A stretch of 64,000 bases of DNA from positions 23,735-87,734 of the forward strand of contig JAXLWZ010000015.1 in assembly GCA_046328225.1 (NCBI GenBank), given 5' to 3'. Below are positions 15,861 to 24,671 of the stretch, piece by piece. A program made the translations under genes and the position numbers. Each line of letters opens with the position of its first letter. The first letter of the stretch is position 1. This stretch comes from Amarobacillus sp046328225 (lineage in GTDB: Bacteria; Chloroflexota; Dehalococcoidia; Tepidiformales; Tepidiformaceae). The notes under the pieces were generated by a model that was not told the origin of the DNA, searched no databases, and saw only the letters and a list, made by a program, of their open reading frames with translations.

Positions 15861-15904
15861 GCCCGCCCCGCCCGAGGGGCTCATTTCACACGCGAGGGAC
15901 CGGC

Positions 15905-17056
15905 ATGACCTACCTCACCGAGGAGCGCTTGCTCATCCAGAAGTCCGCCCGCGACTTCTCCATGAAGGAGGTGCTGCCCGTCGCGAACGAGCTCGACCGC
16001 GTGAAGGGCGACATCCCCATGTCCCTGCGCGACCAGATGGGCGAGCTCGGCTACTTCGGCATGCGCATCCCGGAGCAGTACGGCGGGCTCGGTCTCGGCG
16101 TGTTCGAATACATCCTCGTCACCGAGGAGCTCGCGCGTTCGTGGATGAGCGTCGCCAGCATCATCGCGCGCGGCAACGGCCTCGGCGGCGGCTTCAGCGA
16201 CGACCAGAAGGAGCGCTACCTGCCCCGCATGGCCCGCGGCGAATTCCTCGGTGCGATGGCGCTCTCCGAGCCCGAGGCCGGTTCCGACCTCGCCAACGTG
16301 CAGTGCCGCGCCCGTCGCGACGGCGACGAGTGGGTGATCACCGGCAACAAGATGTGGTGCACCTTCGCCGACGGCGCCGACTACATCCAGGTGCTCTGCC
16401 GCACGGAGGATGCCGACCCGGCGGCGCGCCACCGCGGCACGGCGATGTTCTTCTTCGAAAAGGAGCGCGGCGCCTTCCCGCCCGGGGTGCAGGCGACGCT
16501 GATCAACAAGATCGGTTACCACGGCTGGCGCACCTGGGAACTGCACTTCGATGACTTCCGCGTGCCCGCCACCGCTCGCCTTGGCGACGAGCGCACGGAG
16601 GGCTTCAAGTCGGCCGTGGGATTCCTCGAAGCGGCGCGGGCGCACACCGCCGCGCGCGCGATCGGCCTTGCCCGCGGCGCGCTCGAAGACGCCATCGACT
16701 ACGCCGGCAAGCGCGTGCAGTTCGGCCAGCCCATCGGCAGGTTCCAGGCCATTCGCTTCAAAATCGCGGAGATGGCCGCCGAGATCGAGGCCGCCCGCCA
16801 GCTCACCTACTACTGCTGCGACGCCATCGACTCCGGCCGCCGCTGCGACCGCGAGGCCGCCATGGCGAAGTGGTTCGCCAGCGAAATGGCCGAACGCGTG
16901 ACCAGCCAGGCGCTCCAGGTCCATGGCGGCGTCGGGTACACGACGGACCTGCCCATCGAGCGCTACTGGCGGGATGCCCGCCTCACGAAGATCTTCGAGG
17001 GCACCAGCGAAATCCAGCTGCGCATCATCTCGGACCGGCTGCTCGGCGACCGCTAA
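15905..17056 (+). CDS. acyl-CoA dehydrogenase
   Basis: A 383-residue FAD enzyme that should introduce an alpha,beta double bond into an acyl-CoA. It has MALSEPEAGSDLAN and ITGNKMWCTFADGADY in the middle domain, then the C-terminal helical domain with YAGKRVQFGQPIGRFQAIRF and VHGGVGYTTDLPIERYWRDA. The catalytic base is probably the Glu in IFEGTSEIQ. The ATG at 15905 gives the standard N-terminus; an earlier in-frame GTG at 15857 overlaps dinB and adds an unrelated stretch. The electron acceptor would be ETF. The substrate is not predictable. Confidence 0.92.
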   Translation: MTYLTEERLLIQKSARDFSMKEVLPVANELDRVKGDIPMSLRDQMGELGYFGMRIPEQYGGLGLGVFEYILVTEELARSWMSVASIIARGNGLGGGFSDDQKERYLPRMARGEFLGAMALSEPEAGSDLANVQCRARRDGDEWVITGNKMWCTFADGADYIQVLCRTEDADPAARHRGTAMFFFEKERGAFPPGVQATLINKIGYHGWRTWELHFDDFRVPATARLGDERTEGFKSAVGFLEAARAHTAARAIGLARGALEDAIDYAGKRVQFGQPIGRFQAIRFKIAEMAAEIEAARQLTYYCCDAIDSGRRCDREAAMAKWFASEMAERVTSQALQVHGGVGYTTDLPIERYWRDARLTKIFEGTSEIQLRIISDRLLGDR

Positions 17057-17311
17057 GCGCGTCCGATCGAGGAGTGCCACGGACCGGGCCGCGAAGCCCG
17101 GCCCGTGGGCGCCTCCCTGGGGTCCGAGGCCGGGCGGAAGCCTCGCAAACGTCCGCCCGGACTCTGGCTGCGAACGGGACGCGTGAACGGCCCGGGAATC
17201 GCCAGTGGCGGTGAACATGGCGCGAAGCCACGTCCCCACGGGGCGGACTATACGGCGGCTTCGCCTATTTGCGAATCCGTTGCGTGGTATTGATGTGAAG
17301 CCCGGATGAAA
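17057..17311. other. structured spacer between convergent genes
   Basis: This spacer holds no convincing ORF. It contains a two-part hairpin (17077-17082 with 17103-17108, and 17084-17089 with 17096-17101). A second 9-bp stem pairs 17130-17138 with 17152-17160. A TATAGT hexamer on the minus strand lies at about 17245-17250. It may hold terminators for both genes or a small RNA; I could not match a known RNA family. Confidence 0.4.
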
Positions 17312-18580
17312 TTACTGCCGGGCGGGCGCCGCCGAGACCACCGCGCCCACCCGTGAGCGCGTCGAGAGGTACCGGTACGTGAACGCCACGATGATGCCGA
17401 GGCCGCAGATGCCTGCTTCGAGCCCCAGCGTGCGCGGCACGCCGATGGATTCCGCGAGATGCCCGGTGACGTAGCCGCCGATCGGCGTCGTCCCACCGAG
17501 GAGGAGCTGGTAGATCGAAATCACCCGCCCGCGCAGCTCATCCGGTACCTGGAGCTGGATCGAGGTGTTGATCGTGTTCGTGAACGCGATGCTCGTCAGC
17601 CCCTGCCCGACGAACAGCGCCGCCGTCACGTAGAACCAGTGCGATGCCGCGATGCTCGCGAAGATGACCACGAATGCAATCGTCGCGAGCGTGAACATCC
17701 GCGGCGTCGCGCGGCCCGTCGCCGCCAGCGTCAGCGCCGAGATGAGTGACCCGAGCCCCATGCATGATGTCAGCAACCCGAACCGTTCGGGCCCGACGTT
17801 CAGGACGAACCGCGCCACCAGCGGGATGACGACCGTGAAGTTGTAGCCAAACGTGCCGATGAACGCGAGCAGGATGAGCAGATAGAGGATCGAGGGCGTC
17901 TTCAGCGCGAAGCGGAACCCTTCGCCCACCTGCCGGAAGATGTTCCCCCGCCGTGGCCGCTGCTCGACCGCGTGGAACTGGCTCGGCCGCATGAGCGCGA
18001 ACGCGGTGAGCACGGCCACGAAGCTGACGGCATTGAGGAAGAACGCCGTCGCGATGCCCGTCGCCGCGATCGCGATACCCGCCACCGCCGGCCCGACGAT
18101 GCGCCCGGCGTTGAACACGCTGCTGTTGAGCGCCACCGCGTTCACCAGGTCGTCCTTGCCCACGAGTTCGACCACGAACGCCTGCCGCACCGGGTTGCCG
18201 AACGCGTTCGTCAGCCCCAGGACCAGCGCGAGGCAGTAGATGTGCCAGAGCTCGACGGTGCCGGTCGCGACGAGCGCGCCCAGCAGTGCCGCCTGCGCCA
18301 ACGCCGTCGATTGCGTCACGAAGAGCAGCTTCCGCTTGGGCACGCGGTCCGCGAGCACGCCGCCGAAGAGGATGAACGCCGTCTGCGGGAGGAACTGGAG
18401 CATCGTCACCGTGCCCAGCGCCGCCGCCGAGCCCGTCAGCTTCAGCACGAGCCACGCCTGCCCCGTCGTCTGCATCCACGTCCCGATGATGGAAACCATC
18501 TGGCCGAAGAAGTAGACCCGGTAGTTCCAGTTCTTCAGCGACGAGAACTGGCGGGCGACGAGCGCGGAGGGAATTGGCAC
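17312..18580 (-). CDS. MFS transporter (EntS/transmembrane-effector type)
   Basis: A 422-residue inner-membrane carrier with about 12 helices. The N-terminus (FSSLKNWNYRVYFFGQMVSIIGTWMQ) and the GGVLADRVPKRKLL loop are typical of the MFS_3 group, which includes the enterobactin exporter EntS and drug-efflux homologues. The GTG start follows a TATGAT hexamer by exactly 6 nt. The overlapping GAGGAG is too close to act as a standard ribosome-binding site, so leaderless initiation is likely. Cargo is unknown; the nearby iron/cobalamin-type importer makes a siderophore possible but not demonstrated. Confidence 0.88.
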   Translation of the reverse strand: MPIPSALVARQFSSLKNWNYRVYFFGQMVSIIGTWMQTTGQAWLVLKLTGSAAALGTVTMLQFLPQTAFILFGGVLADRVPKRKLLFVTQSTALAQAALLGALVATGTVELWHIYCLALVLGLTNAFGNPVRQAFVVELVGKDDLVNAVALNSSVFNAGRIVGPAVAGIAIAATGIATAFFLNAVSFVAVLTAFALMRPSQFHAVEQRPRRGNIFRQVGEGFRFALKTPSILYLLILLAFIGTFGYNFTVVIPLVARFVLNVGPERFGLLTSCMGLGSLISALTLAATGRATPRMFTLATIAFVVIFASIAASHWFYVTAALFVGQGLTSIAFTNTINTSIQLQVPDELRGRVISIYQLLLGGTTPIGGYVTGHLAESIGVPRTLGLEAGICGLGIIVAFTYRYLSTRSRVGAVVSAAPARQ

Positions 18581-18586
18581 CTCCTC

Positions 18587-18592
18587 ATCATA
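18587..18592 (-). promoter_or_regulatory. leaderless -10 hexamer, MFS gene
   Basis: TATGAT on the minus strand ends 6 nt before the GTG at 18580. Confidence 0.5.
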
Positions 18593-18666
18593 CGCTGACG
18601 TTCACGTCAATGTCAGCAGGTGCCGCCACCTCGCGTTGCCGCCATGTTTACGAACGGCACGCTCGC

Positions 18667-19800
18667 TTAGCCCCGCGGCATGCCCAGGCCGCGCTGCGCG
18701 ATGATGTTCCGGTTCACCTCGCTCGTGCCCGCCGCGATCGTGAGCGAGACCGCGTTCAGGTACGTGAACGACACGTTCCCGCGCATCGGCGCGCTCTCGC
18801 CGAGCAGCTGCGACGGCATCCCCACGGTGCCCATCGCGACGCGCGCCATCCGCTGGTGCAGCTCCGTGCCGAACGTCTTCGCCATCGACGCCTCGTAGTT
18901 GGGGATCATCCCCTGGCTCTGCATCCAGGCCACGCGATACGACATGAGCCGCCCAACCGCGAAGCTCAGCCCGATGTCCGCCAACGCGTGCCGGATGACT
19001 CCGTCGTCGAAGAGCGTCCCCCCGGCGGCGCGGGCAGGCGTCCGCTTCGCGTACCCGACCACTTCCTCGTACGTCTTCAGCCCGCCGATGACGCGGCCGA
19101 TCCCCGAGCGTTCGAAGTCGAGCGTCGCCGTCGACACGTACCAGCCGCGGTTCACTTCGCCCACGACGGCCGTGGCCGGCACGCGCACGTCCTCGAAGAA
19201 GACCTCGTTGAAGTGCTGCTGGCCGTTCATCTGCTTCAGCGGCCGAACCGTGATGCCCGGCAGCTTCATATCAAGCAGGAAGTAGGTGATGCCGCGGTGC
19301 TTGGGCGCGTCCGGGTCGGTGCGCGCCAGCAGGATCATGTAGTCCGCGGATTGGGCACCCGAGGTCCAGATCTTCTGCCCGTTCACGACGTAGACGTCGC
19401 CCTCGCGGATGGCGCGTGTCTGCAGCGACGCGAGGTCCGACCCCGAACCCGGCTCCGAAAAGCCCTGGCACCACGCGATCTCGTCGCGCACGATGCGGGG
19501 CAGGAGCTCGGATTTCTGGGCTTCCGTGCCGAAGAGGATGATCGTCGGCCCGACGCGGTCCGTGCCCATCGTCTGGCCGGGCGCGCGGTTGTAGGCCATC
19601 TCCTCGTTGTAGACGAGCTGGCGCATGTGCGAAGCCGCCTGCCCGCCGTGCTCTTTGGGCCACGACATCGTGAGCCAGCCCTTCGCCGCGAGCTTCTTCG
19701 TGAACGACTCCCCGCTGCGCGCTTTCGGGAACTCATCGTGAATGAACGAACGCACCTCCGTGCGGAACGCCTCTTCCTCGGCCGTGAATCGAAACTCCAT
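18667..19800 (-). CDS. acyl-CoA dehydrogenase
   Basis: A second, distinct acyl-CoA dehydrogenase of 377 residues. The opening MEFRFTAEEEAFRTEVRSFI, the FSEPGSGSDLASLQT loop and the ending AAGTSEVNRNIIAQRGLGMPRG are typical of the family branch used for bulky or branched acyl-CoA, including steroid side-chain enzymes. In that branch some chains work as heterodimers. A GGAGG ribosome-binding site precedes the ATG. It is divergent from the ABC importer, with about 190 bp between them. Confidence 0.9.
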   Translation of the reverse strand: MEFRFTAEEEAFRTEVRSFIHDEFPKARSGESFTKKLAAKGWLTMSWPKEHGGQAASHMRQLVYNEEMAYNRAPGQTMGTDRVGPTIILFGTEAQKSELLPRIVRDEIAWCQGFSEPGSGSDLASLQTRAIREGDVYVVNGQKIWTSGAQSADYMILLARTDPDAPKHRGITYFLLDMKLPGITVRPLKQMNGQQHFNEVFFEDVRVPATAVVGEVNRGWYVSTATLDFERSGIGRVIGGLKTYEEVVGYAKRTPARAAGGTLFDDGVIRHALADIGLSFAVGRLMSYRVAWMQSQGMIPNYEASMAKTFGTELHQRMARVAMGTVGMPSQLLGESAPMRGNVSFTYLNAVSLTIAAGTSEVNRNIIAQRGLGMPRG

Positions 19801-19992
19801 CGAGCGCCTCCGATGCCCATCGCTGCGGATGGCCGGACAATACCGAAGTTCGGGTGCAATGGGCCAGTGGCGACGAGCCCGCACGCTGCCTTCGCGGCTT
19901 CCCGCCCGTTCGAAGGCAGCCTCAGCATCGCTTGCGAAACAGCGAGATCCCGTGCAATTCTGACAACACACGTCATGGAATTGGGGTTGTAG

Positions 19993-21102
19993 ATGGATTT
20001 GGGAGCTTTTATCACGGGTCGCCGCTTCCTCACCGCCGGCGTCCTTCTCGCGGCGCTCGCGGCGTCCGCGCTCGTCGCCTGTGGCGGCGATGACGACGCG
20101 ACCGATGCCACCGCCCCGGCCTCCGGCGGCACCACTACGACGGCGGCCACCCAGCCGGCTGCCGCGAAAACGTCGTACCCGCTGAAGATCAAGGACATGC
20201 TCGGCCGCGACGTCGAGATCAAGGCGAAGCCCACGACCATCGTCGCCCTCAGCCCCACCACCGTGGAGTACGTCTACGCCGTCGGCGGCACGGTCGTGGG
20301 TCGCAGCCAGACCGCCGACTACCCGGAGGCGGCGAAGCAGGCGAAGGACATCGGCACCTCCTACCAGCCGAACGCCGAGTCGATCCTCGCGCTCAAGCCC
20401 GACCTCGTCGTCGCCGACTCCGTCATCCAGGCGCAGCCGCAGCTTCGGCAGCTGATCGAAGGGCTCGGCGTGCCCGTGGTCTTCGCCGGCGCCGAAAGCT
20501 ACAAGCAGGTCCTCGATGGCCTCACGCTCATGGGCCAGGTCCTCGATGGGCAGGAGAAGGCGAAGGCCACCATCGCGGACATCGAAAAGGCGAAGGACGA
20601 AGCGAAAGCCGCCGTCGCCGGCACGAAGATCTCGGCGGTCGTGCTCATCGCCGGGCGCGACAACACCCTCTACTCGGCGAAGTCGACGAGCTTCGCGGGC
20701 GACCTCCTCGCGGTCGTGGGGCTGAGTAACCCGGCGGCGAACGCTCCCGACTCCGGCCCGGGCTTCCCCGGCTACACCACCCTCGCCCAGGAGAAGCTGC
20801 TCGAATACAACCCGGACGTCATCTTCACCGTGACGCCGGGCCCCACGAGTGTGCCGCGCCTGAGCACGCTCCTGCCCCAGATCCCGCCGTTCAAGGGTCT
20901 GAAGGCGATCACCGGCAAGAAGGTGTACGAGCTCGATGTGCCGCCCGTGCTCGAAGCCCCCGGTCCGCGCGTTGGCCTCGCCCTGAAGCAGATCGCCGCC
21001 GCCGTCTCGGGCAAGGCCACCACCGCCGCGAGCCCTTCGGCGGCGGCATCGGCGAGCGCTTCCGCGGCGGCGAGCCCGTCGGCCGCGGCGACGCCTCGCT
21101 AA
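19993..21102 (+). CDS. ABC transporter substrate-binding lipoprotein (Fe-siderophore/B12 type)
   Basis: A 369-residue exported lipoprotein. The signal peptide runs from GRRFLTAGVLLAALAAS to the lipobox ALVAC, giving an acylated cysteine near residue 31, then a Thr/Ala linker. The mature part is a BtuF/FecB-type binding protein: VVALSPTTVEYVYAVGG, SILALKPDLVVAD and LLEYNPDVIF. The C-terminal tail is Ala/Ser-rich. It should capture a metal chelate or cobalamin outside the membrane and pass it to the permease and ATPase that follow. Cobalamin would suit the B12-dependent mutases in this window, but that link is inference. Confidence 0.9.
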   Translation: MDLGAFITGRRFLTAGVLLAALAASALVACGGDDDATDATAPASGGTTTTAATQPAAAKTSYPLKIKDMLGRDVEIKAKPTTIVALSPTTVEYVYAVGGTVVGRSQTADYPEAAKQAKDIGTSYQPNAESILALKPDLVVADSVIQAQPQLRQLIEGLGVPVVFAGAESYKQVLDGLTLMGQVLDGQEKAKATIADIEKAKDEAKAAVAGTKISAVVLIAGRDNTLYSAKSTSFAGDLLAVVGLSNPAANAPDSGPGFPGYTTLAQEKLLEYNPDVIFTVTPGPTSVPRLSTLLPQIPPFKGLKAITGKKVYELDVPPVLEAPGPRVGLALKQIAAAVSGKATTAASPSAAASASASAAASPSAAATPR

Positions 21103-21117
21103 TACCACCGCGAGCGA

Positions 21118-21123
21118 TACGAT
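21118..21123 (+). promoter_or_regulatory. internal leaderless -10 hexamer, permease gene
   Basis: TACGAT ends 7 nt before the ATG at 21131. It favours 21131 over the ATG at 21122, which overlaps the hexamer, and suggests a promoter inside the importer operon. Confidence 0.4.
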
Positions 21124-21130
21124 GGCGGGG

Positions 21131-22156
21131 ATGGCGACCACTTTCGATGGCAGTGCCCGGGAACGGGCCGCCCGCGGGCGTGGCAGCCGTCCCCTCTTCG
21201 TGCTCGGTGGCGTCGCGCTCCTCTTCGTCGTGCTCGCCTACCTGAGCATCGCGTACGGCGCGCGGACGCTTTCGCCATCCGAGGTCTGGTCCGGCCTCAC
21301 CCGCGAATCGGACCTTCTGAACCACACCATCATCTGGCAGATCCGCCTGCCGCGGCTCGTCGATGGCATGCTCGTCGGCGCCGCGCTTGCGGTGGCCGGC
21401 TGCCTCTTGCAGGGGGTCACCCGCAACCCGCTCGCCGACCCCACGATCCTCGGCATCACCGCCGCCGCCGGTCTCGCCAGCTCCACGGCCATGGTCATCG
21501 AGCCGACGATCCCCACCTGGGGGATGGCGGCGGCCTGTGCTGGCGGTGGCCTGGTGGGTGCCGGGCTCCTCTTCTTCATCGCCTGGCGCGGGCAGATCTC
21601 GCCGATTCGGCTCGCTCTCGCCGGTGTCGCCCTGTCCGCGTTCTTCGGCGCCGCGATCGTGGCGCTGCTCTCGAGCTCGCGAACGTTCCTGCAGACAAGC
21701 CTCGGCTTCCTCGCCGGCGGTCTCTACGGCGCCGACTGGCGTGACTTCCGCGCGACCGCCGTCTACATCCTCCCGGGCATGGCCGGGGCGTTCCTCCTCG
21801 CCGGACGACTGAACGTCCTCGCGCTCGGCGACGACGTCGCGGCCGGCCTGGGCATCCTCACCGATCGCACGCGCGTGGCGATTCTCGTCGTCTGCGGCGT
21901 CCTCACCGCCGCCGCCGTCGCCGTTGCCGGGCTCGTGAGCTTCGTCGGCCTGGTGTGCCCGCACCTCGCGCGCTTCGCCGTCGGCAACGACAACCGCCGC
22001 CTCATCCCCGCCTCCGCGCTCATTGGCGCGACCCTCGTCGCGGCCGCCGACCTGGCGGCGCGCGTAGTCATCTCGCCGTCCGAAATCCCCATGGGCATCA
22101 TCACCGCCGGCGTCGGCGCGCCCTTCCTCCTCTACCTTGTGAAGTTCCGCGGATGA
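21131..22156 (+). CDS. FecCD-family ABC permease
   Basis: A 341-residue membrane protein with about ten helices. Family marks are IWQIRLPRLVDGMLVGAALA, the LLQGVTRNPLADPTILGITA cytoplasmic loop and FVGLVCPHLARFAVGNDNRR near the C-terminus, all typical of BtuC/FecCD permeases. The previous gene encodes the binding protein. The stop overlaps the ATG of the ATPase (ATGA), so permease and ATPase are translationally coupled. An in-frame ATG at 21122 is the alternative start. Confidence 0.93.
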   Translation: MATTFDGSARERAARGRGSRPLFVLGGVALLFVVLAYLSIAYGARTLSPSEVWSGLTRESDLLNHTIIWQIRLPRLVDGMLVGAALAVAGCLLQGVTRNPLADPTILGITAAAGLASSTAMVIEPTIPTWGMAAACAGGGLVGAGLLFFIAWRGQISPIRLALAGVALSAFFGAAIVALLSSSRTFLQTSLGFLAGGLYGADWRDFRATAVYILPGMAGAFLLAGRLNVLALGDDVAAGLGILTDRTRVAILVVCGVLTAAAVAVAGLVSFVGLVCPHLARFAVGNDNRRLIPASALIGATLVAAADLAARVVISPSEIPMGIITAGVGAPFLLYLVKFRG

Positions 22157-22962
22157 GGCTCGAAGTCGAATCGCTGACGCTCGAATACGCCGGCCGCCGC
22201 GCCGTCGATACCGTGTCGCTCGCGGTCGAAAGCGGCGAGATGGTGGCCATCGTCGGCCCGAACGGGAGCGGCAAGAGCACCCTCCTGCGCGGCATGTCGC
22301 GCCTCCAGAAGCCCGCGAGCGGACGCGTGCTCCTCGATGGCCGCGACATTCGCCGCATGGCCGCCCGCGAAGTCGCCCGCGACCTCGCCATTCTCACCCA
22401 ATCGCCCGAGGCCGGCCTCGACCTCACCGTTCGCGAACTCGTCTGGCGAGGCCGCTACCCGCACCAGGGCATCCTCCAGCGGCCGTCCGCTCCCGACTTC
22501 GATGCCGTCGAATGGGCGATGGACGCGGCCGACGTCGCCCATCTCGCCGCGCGTGCCCTCGGTGCCCTCTCGGGCGGCGAACGCCAGCGCGCCTGGATCG
22601 CCCTCGCGCTCGCCCAGCAGCCGAAGGTGATGCTCCTCGATGAGCCGACCAGCTTCCTCGACATCCGCCACCAGGTCGAGGTGATGCACCTCCTCCGGCG
22701 GCTCAATCACCAGGGGATGACGATCGTCGCGGTCCTGCACGACCTGCTGCTCGCCGGCCGCTTCGCCGACCGCATTATCGCGCTCACGAACGGCCGCGTC
22801 GCGTTCGATGGTCCACCCGCGTCGGTGCTGGAGCCGGCGGCCCTCGAAGCCGTGTTCGGCCTCCCCATGATGGTCATTCCCGACCCGGAAAGCGGCCAGC
22901 CGATCGCGTTGCCTCGCCCCGACCCGGCACTCTGCGCCGCCGCCCGTCCCGCCGTAGGCTAA
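22153..22962 (+). CDS. ABC transporter ATP-binding protein (FepC/BtuD type)
   Basis: A 269-residue ATPase powering the importer. It has Walker A GPNGSGKST, a Q-loop near LAILTQSP, the signature LSGGERQRAWIA, Walker B VMLLDEPTSFLD and the H-loop VLHDL. The stop codon overlaps the convergent flippase gene by four bases, so no separate terminator fits between them. Iron-siderophore and cobalamin importers share this layout and cannot be separated by sequence alone. Confidence 0.93.
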   Translation: MRLEVESLTLEYAGRRAVDTVSLAVESGEMVAIVGPNGSGKSTLLRGMSRLQKPASGRVLLDGRDIRRMAAREVARDLAILTQSPEAGLDLTVRELVWRGRYPHQGILQRPSAPDFDAVEWAMDAADVAHLAARALGALSGGERQRAWIALALAQQPKVMLLDEPTSFLDIRHQVEVMHLLRRLNHQGMTIVAVLHDLLLAGRFADRIIALTNGRVAFDGPPASVLEPAALEAVFGLPMMVIPDPESGQPIALPRPDPALCAAARPAVG

Positions 22963-24251
22963 CGGCCGGTCGCCGCCCGCAGCCGCCCGAAGAGCACGCG
23001 ATAGTCGTCGATATCGGCGCGTCCGAAGCGGAAGACGCGCCCGGGTCCGATGCCTTCGGCCCGCAGGAAGACCGCCAGCGCGCCGAGGATGGCCGTCCCG
23101 TAGGCAATCGAACTCGCCAGCGCCGCCCCGTTCACGCCCATTCGCGGCACGAGCACGAACGCCAGCGCGATATCGATCAGCAGGCCGCTCCCGGCCACGA
23201 TCGCCGCCACCCAGGGCTGCCCGCGCTGGTACGTGTAGAAGCCCGAATACGACTGCGCGAGCCCGTACAGCAGCACCCCCGGCAGGAGGAAGCGGAGCGC
23301 CGGCGCCATCCCGTCATACTTCGCGAAGAGGATGTCGGCCACGATGCCCGAGACCGCGAACAGCAGCACGCAGATGACCGACAGCAGAACGACCGTGTGC
23401 CGCATGACCCTCGTCGTGAGCTCGGCCGCGTCGTGCCGCGGCAGCGCGCCCACGCGCGGGTAGGTCACGAGCGCCAGCGAGCCGCTCACCTGCCACACCG
23501 ACTCCGCCAGGTACACCGCGAGCGAGTACGTCGCCACGCCGTCCGTGCCTTCGAAATGGCGAACGACGAAGAGGTCCGCTCGGTAGTTCAGGTACGAAAT
23601 GCCGCTCGAGACGCCCGCGAGCAGCGCGAACCGCACCGCCGTTCGCACCAGCGACCCGCTGAGCCCGAGCTGCCCGGAGATTTCGCCGCGCACGAGCAGC
23701 GCCAGCACCAGGAACGCTCCCCATTGCCCGGAGGCATACGCGGCAAGCGCGGCCTCGGGCGACCGGTGGTCGAACGCCACGAACGACAGCGCGATCACCG
23801 TCAGCGCCAGCAAGGGCGGCAGAACCAGCGCCAGGTTGTACTTGAGCATGCTGTCGCGCCCGAGGAACACGCCCGCGAGCACGCTATTAATAATGACCGC
23901 CGCCGCGCTCGCACCGACGGCGATGGAGACGCGCCCGGCTTCGCCCGTCAGCACCGAAGCGCCCGCCAGCCCCGCCACCACCGCGACCACCCCCAGCGTC
24001 CCACCGAACGCCCCCGAGCTCCCCAGTGCCTCGCCCGCCACTCGCCGCTGATTCGTGATTTGATACGCCGTCGCCGCGGTGATACCGCCGGTCATCGCCG
24101 TCACGACGCCAACCACCGTCAGGCCGAGCACGAACGTGCCGTACTCGGTCTGGCTCAGCTGGTGCGACGTCAGCACCACCGTGCTCAGCGCAATCACCAG
24201 GTTCAGACCTCGAAAAAGAAAGGCGACGATACCGCCGAACGCGATGGACAT
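22959..24251 (-). CDS. oligosaccharide flippase / polysaccharide export protein (Wzx-like)
   Basis: A 430-residue polytopic protein with 12 or more helices. The N-terminus (FGGIVAFLFRGLNLVIALSTVVLTSHQLSQTEYGTF, cut here only by interest) carries the LSQTEYGTF motif of the polysaccharide-synthase/MATE-like branch. It probably flips a lipid-linked sugar or glycolipid across the membrane. No glycosyltransferases are adjacent, so the cargo is unknown. A TAGGAT hexamer lies 8 nt before the ATG on the minus strand, again a very short leader. Confidence 0.82.
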   Translation of the reverse strand: MSIAFGGIVAFLFRGLNLVIALSTVVLTSHQLSQTEYGTFVLGLTVVGVVTAMTGGITAATAYQITNQRRVAGEALGSSGAFGGTLGVVAVVAGLAGASVLTGEAGRVSIAVGASAAAVIINSVLAGVFLGRDSMLKYNLALVLPPLLALTVIALSFVAFDHRSPEAALAAYASGQWGAFLVLALLVRGEISGQLGLSGSLVRTAVRFALLAGVSSGISYLNYRADLFVVRHFEGTDGVATYSLAVYLAESVWQVSGSLALVTYPRVGALPRHDAAELTTRVMRHTVVLLSVICVLLFAVSGIVADILFAKYDGMAPALRFLLPGVLLYGLAQSYSGFYTYQRGQPWVAAIVAGSGLLIDIALAFVLVPRMGVNGAALASSIAYGTAILGALAVFLRAEGIGPGRVFRFGRADIDDYRVLFGRLRAATGR

Positions 24252-24408
24252 CGTCCGCCATCCTATCGGCGGCCCGCCTCAGGCGCTTTCTCCGCGCGCG
24301 GACAATTCGGCGACAGGTAAGGAAGCGAAAAGGCCGCTCTAGCGCCGGAGCCAGTCAGTACACGCGGGATGCTGAAGGAAGCCGCCCAGCCAGCCCGTGG
24401 CGTGCGAA

Positions 24409-24483
24409 TGGTACCCCCGGCAGGAATCGAACCTGCGCACATGGTTTAGGAAACCACTGCTCTATCCGCTGAGCTACGGGGGC
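24409..24483 (-). tRNA. tRNA-Arg(CCT)
   Basis: Minus-strand cloverleaf. The acceptor stem GCCCCCG pairs with CGGGGGT (G1-U72 wobble), the D-arm is GCTCAGCGGATAGAGC and the T-arm contains GGTTCGATTCC. The anticodon loop TTCCTAA gives anticodon CCT, which reads arginine AGG. The CCA end is encoded. It marks the left edge of the exported-protein block. Confidence 0.95.
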
Positions 24484-24671
24484 GCACGCGGGCACACGTG
24501 CCCCCACCGAGTCTACCCGCGCCCGCCATCTCATCCCAGCGATGGGGGGCGAGCGGCGCGAGGAGGGGCGGCATGATCCGGCTACCCCCGGTGCCTCGAG
24601 TGTCCGTCCGGCCCTTCCCGGGCGGTGCGGCGATGGCGTAGGATGCCAGCGATCCTGCGGGGGTGGGCCGG

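Noticed and set aside
19801..19992. Possible cobalamin riboswitch before the ABC importer
   Set aside because: I looked for B12-box-like conserved segments and found none; the spacer is short and also serves a divergent gene.
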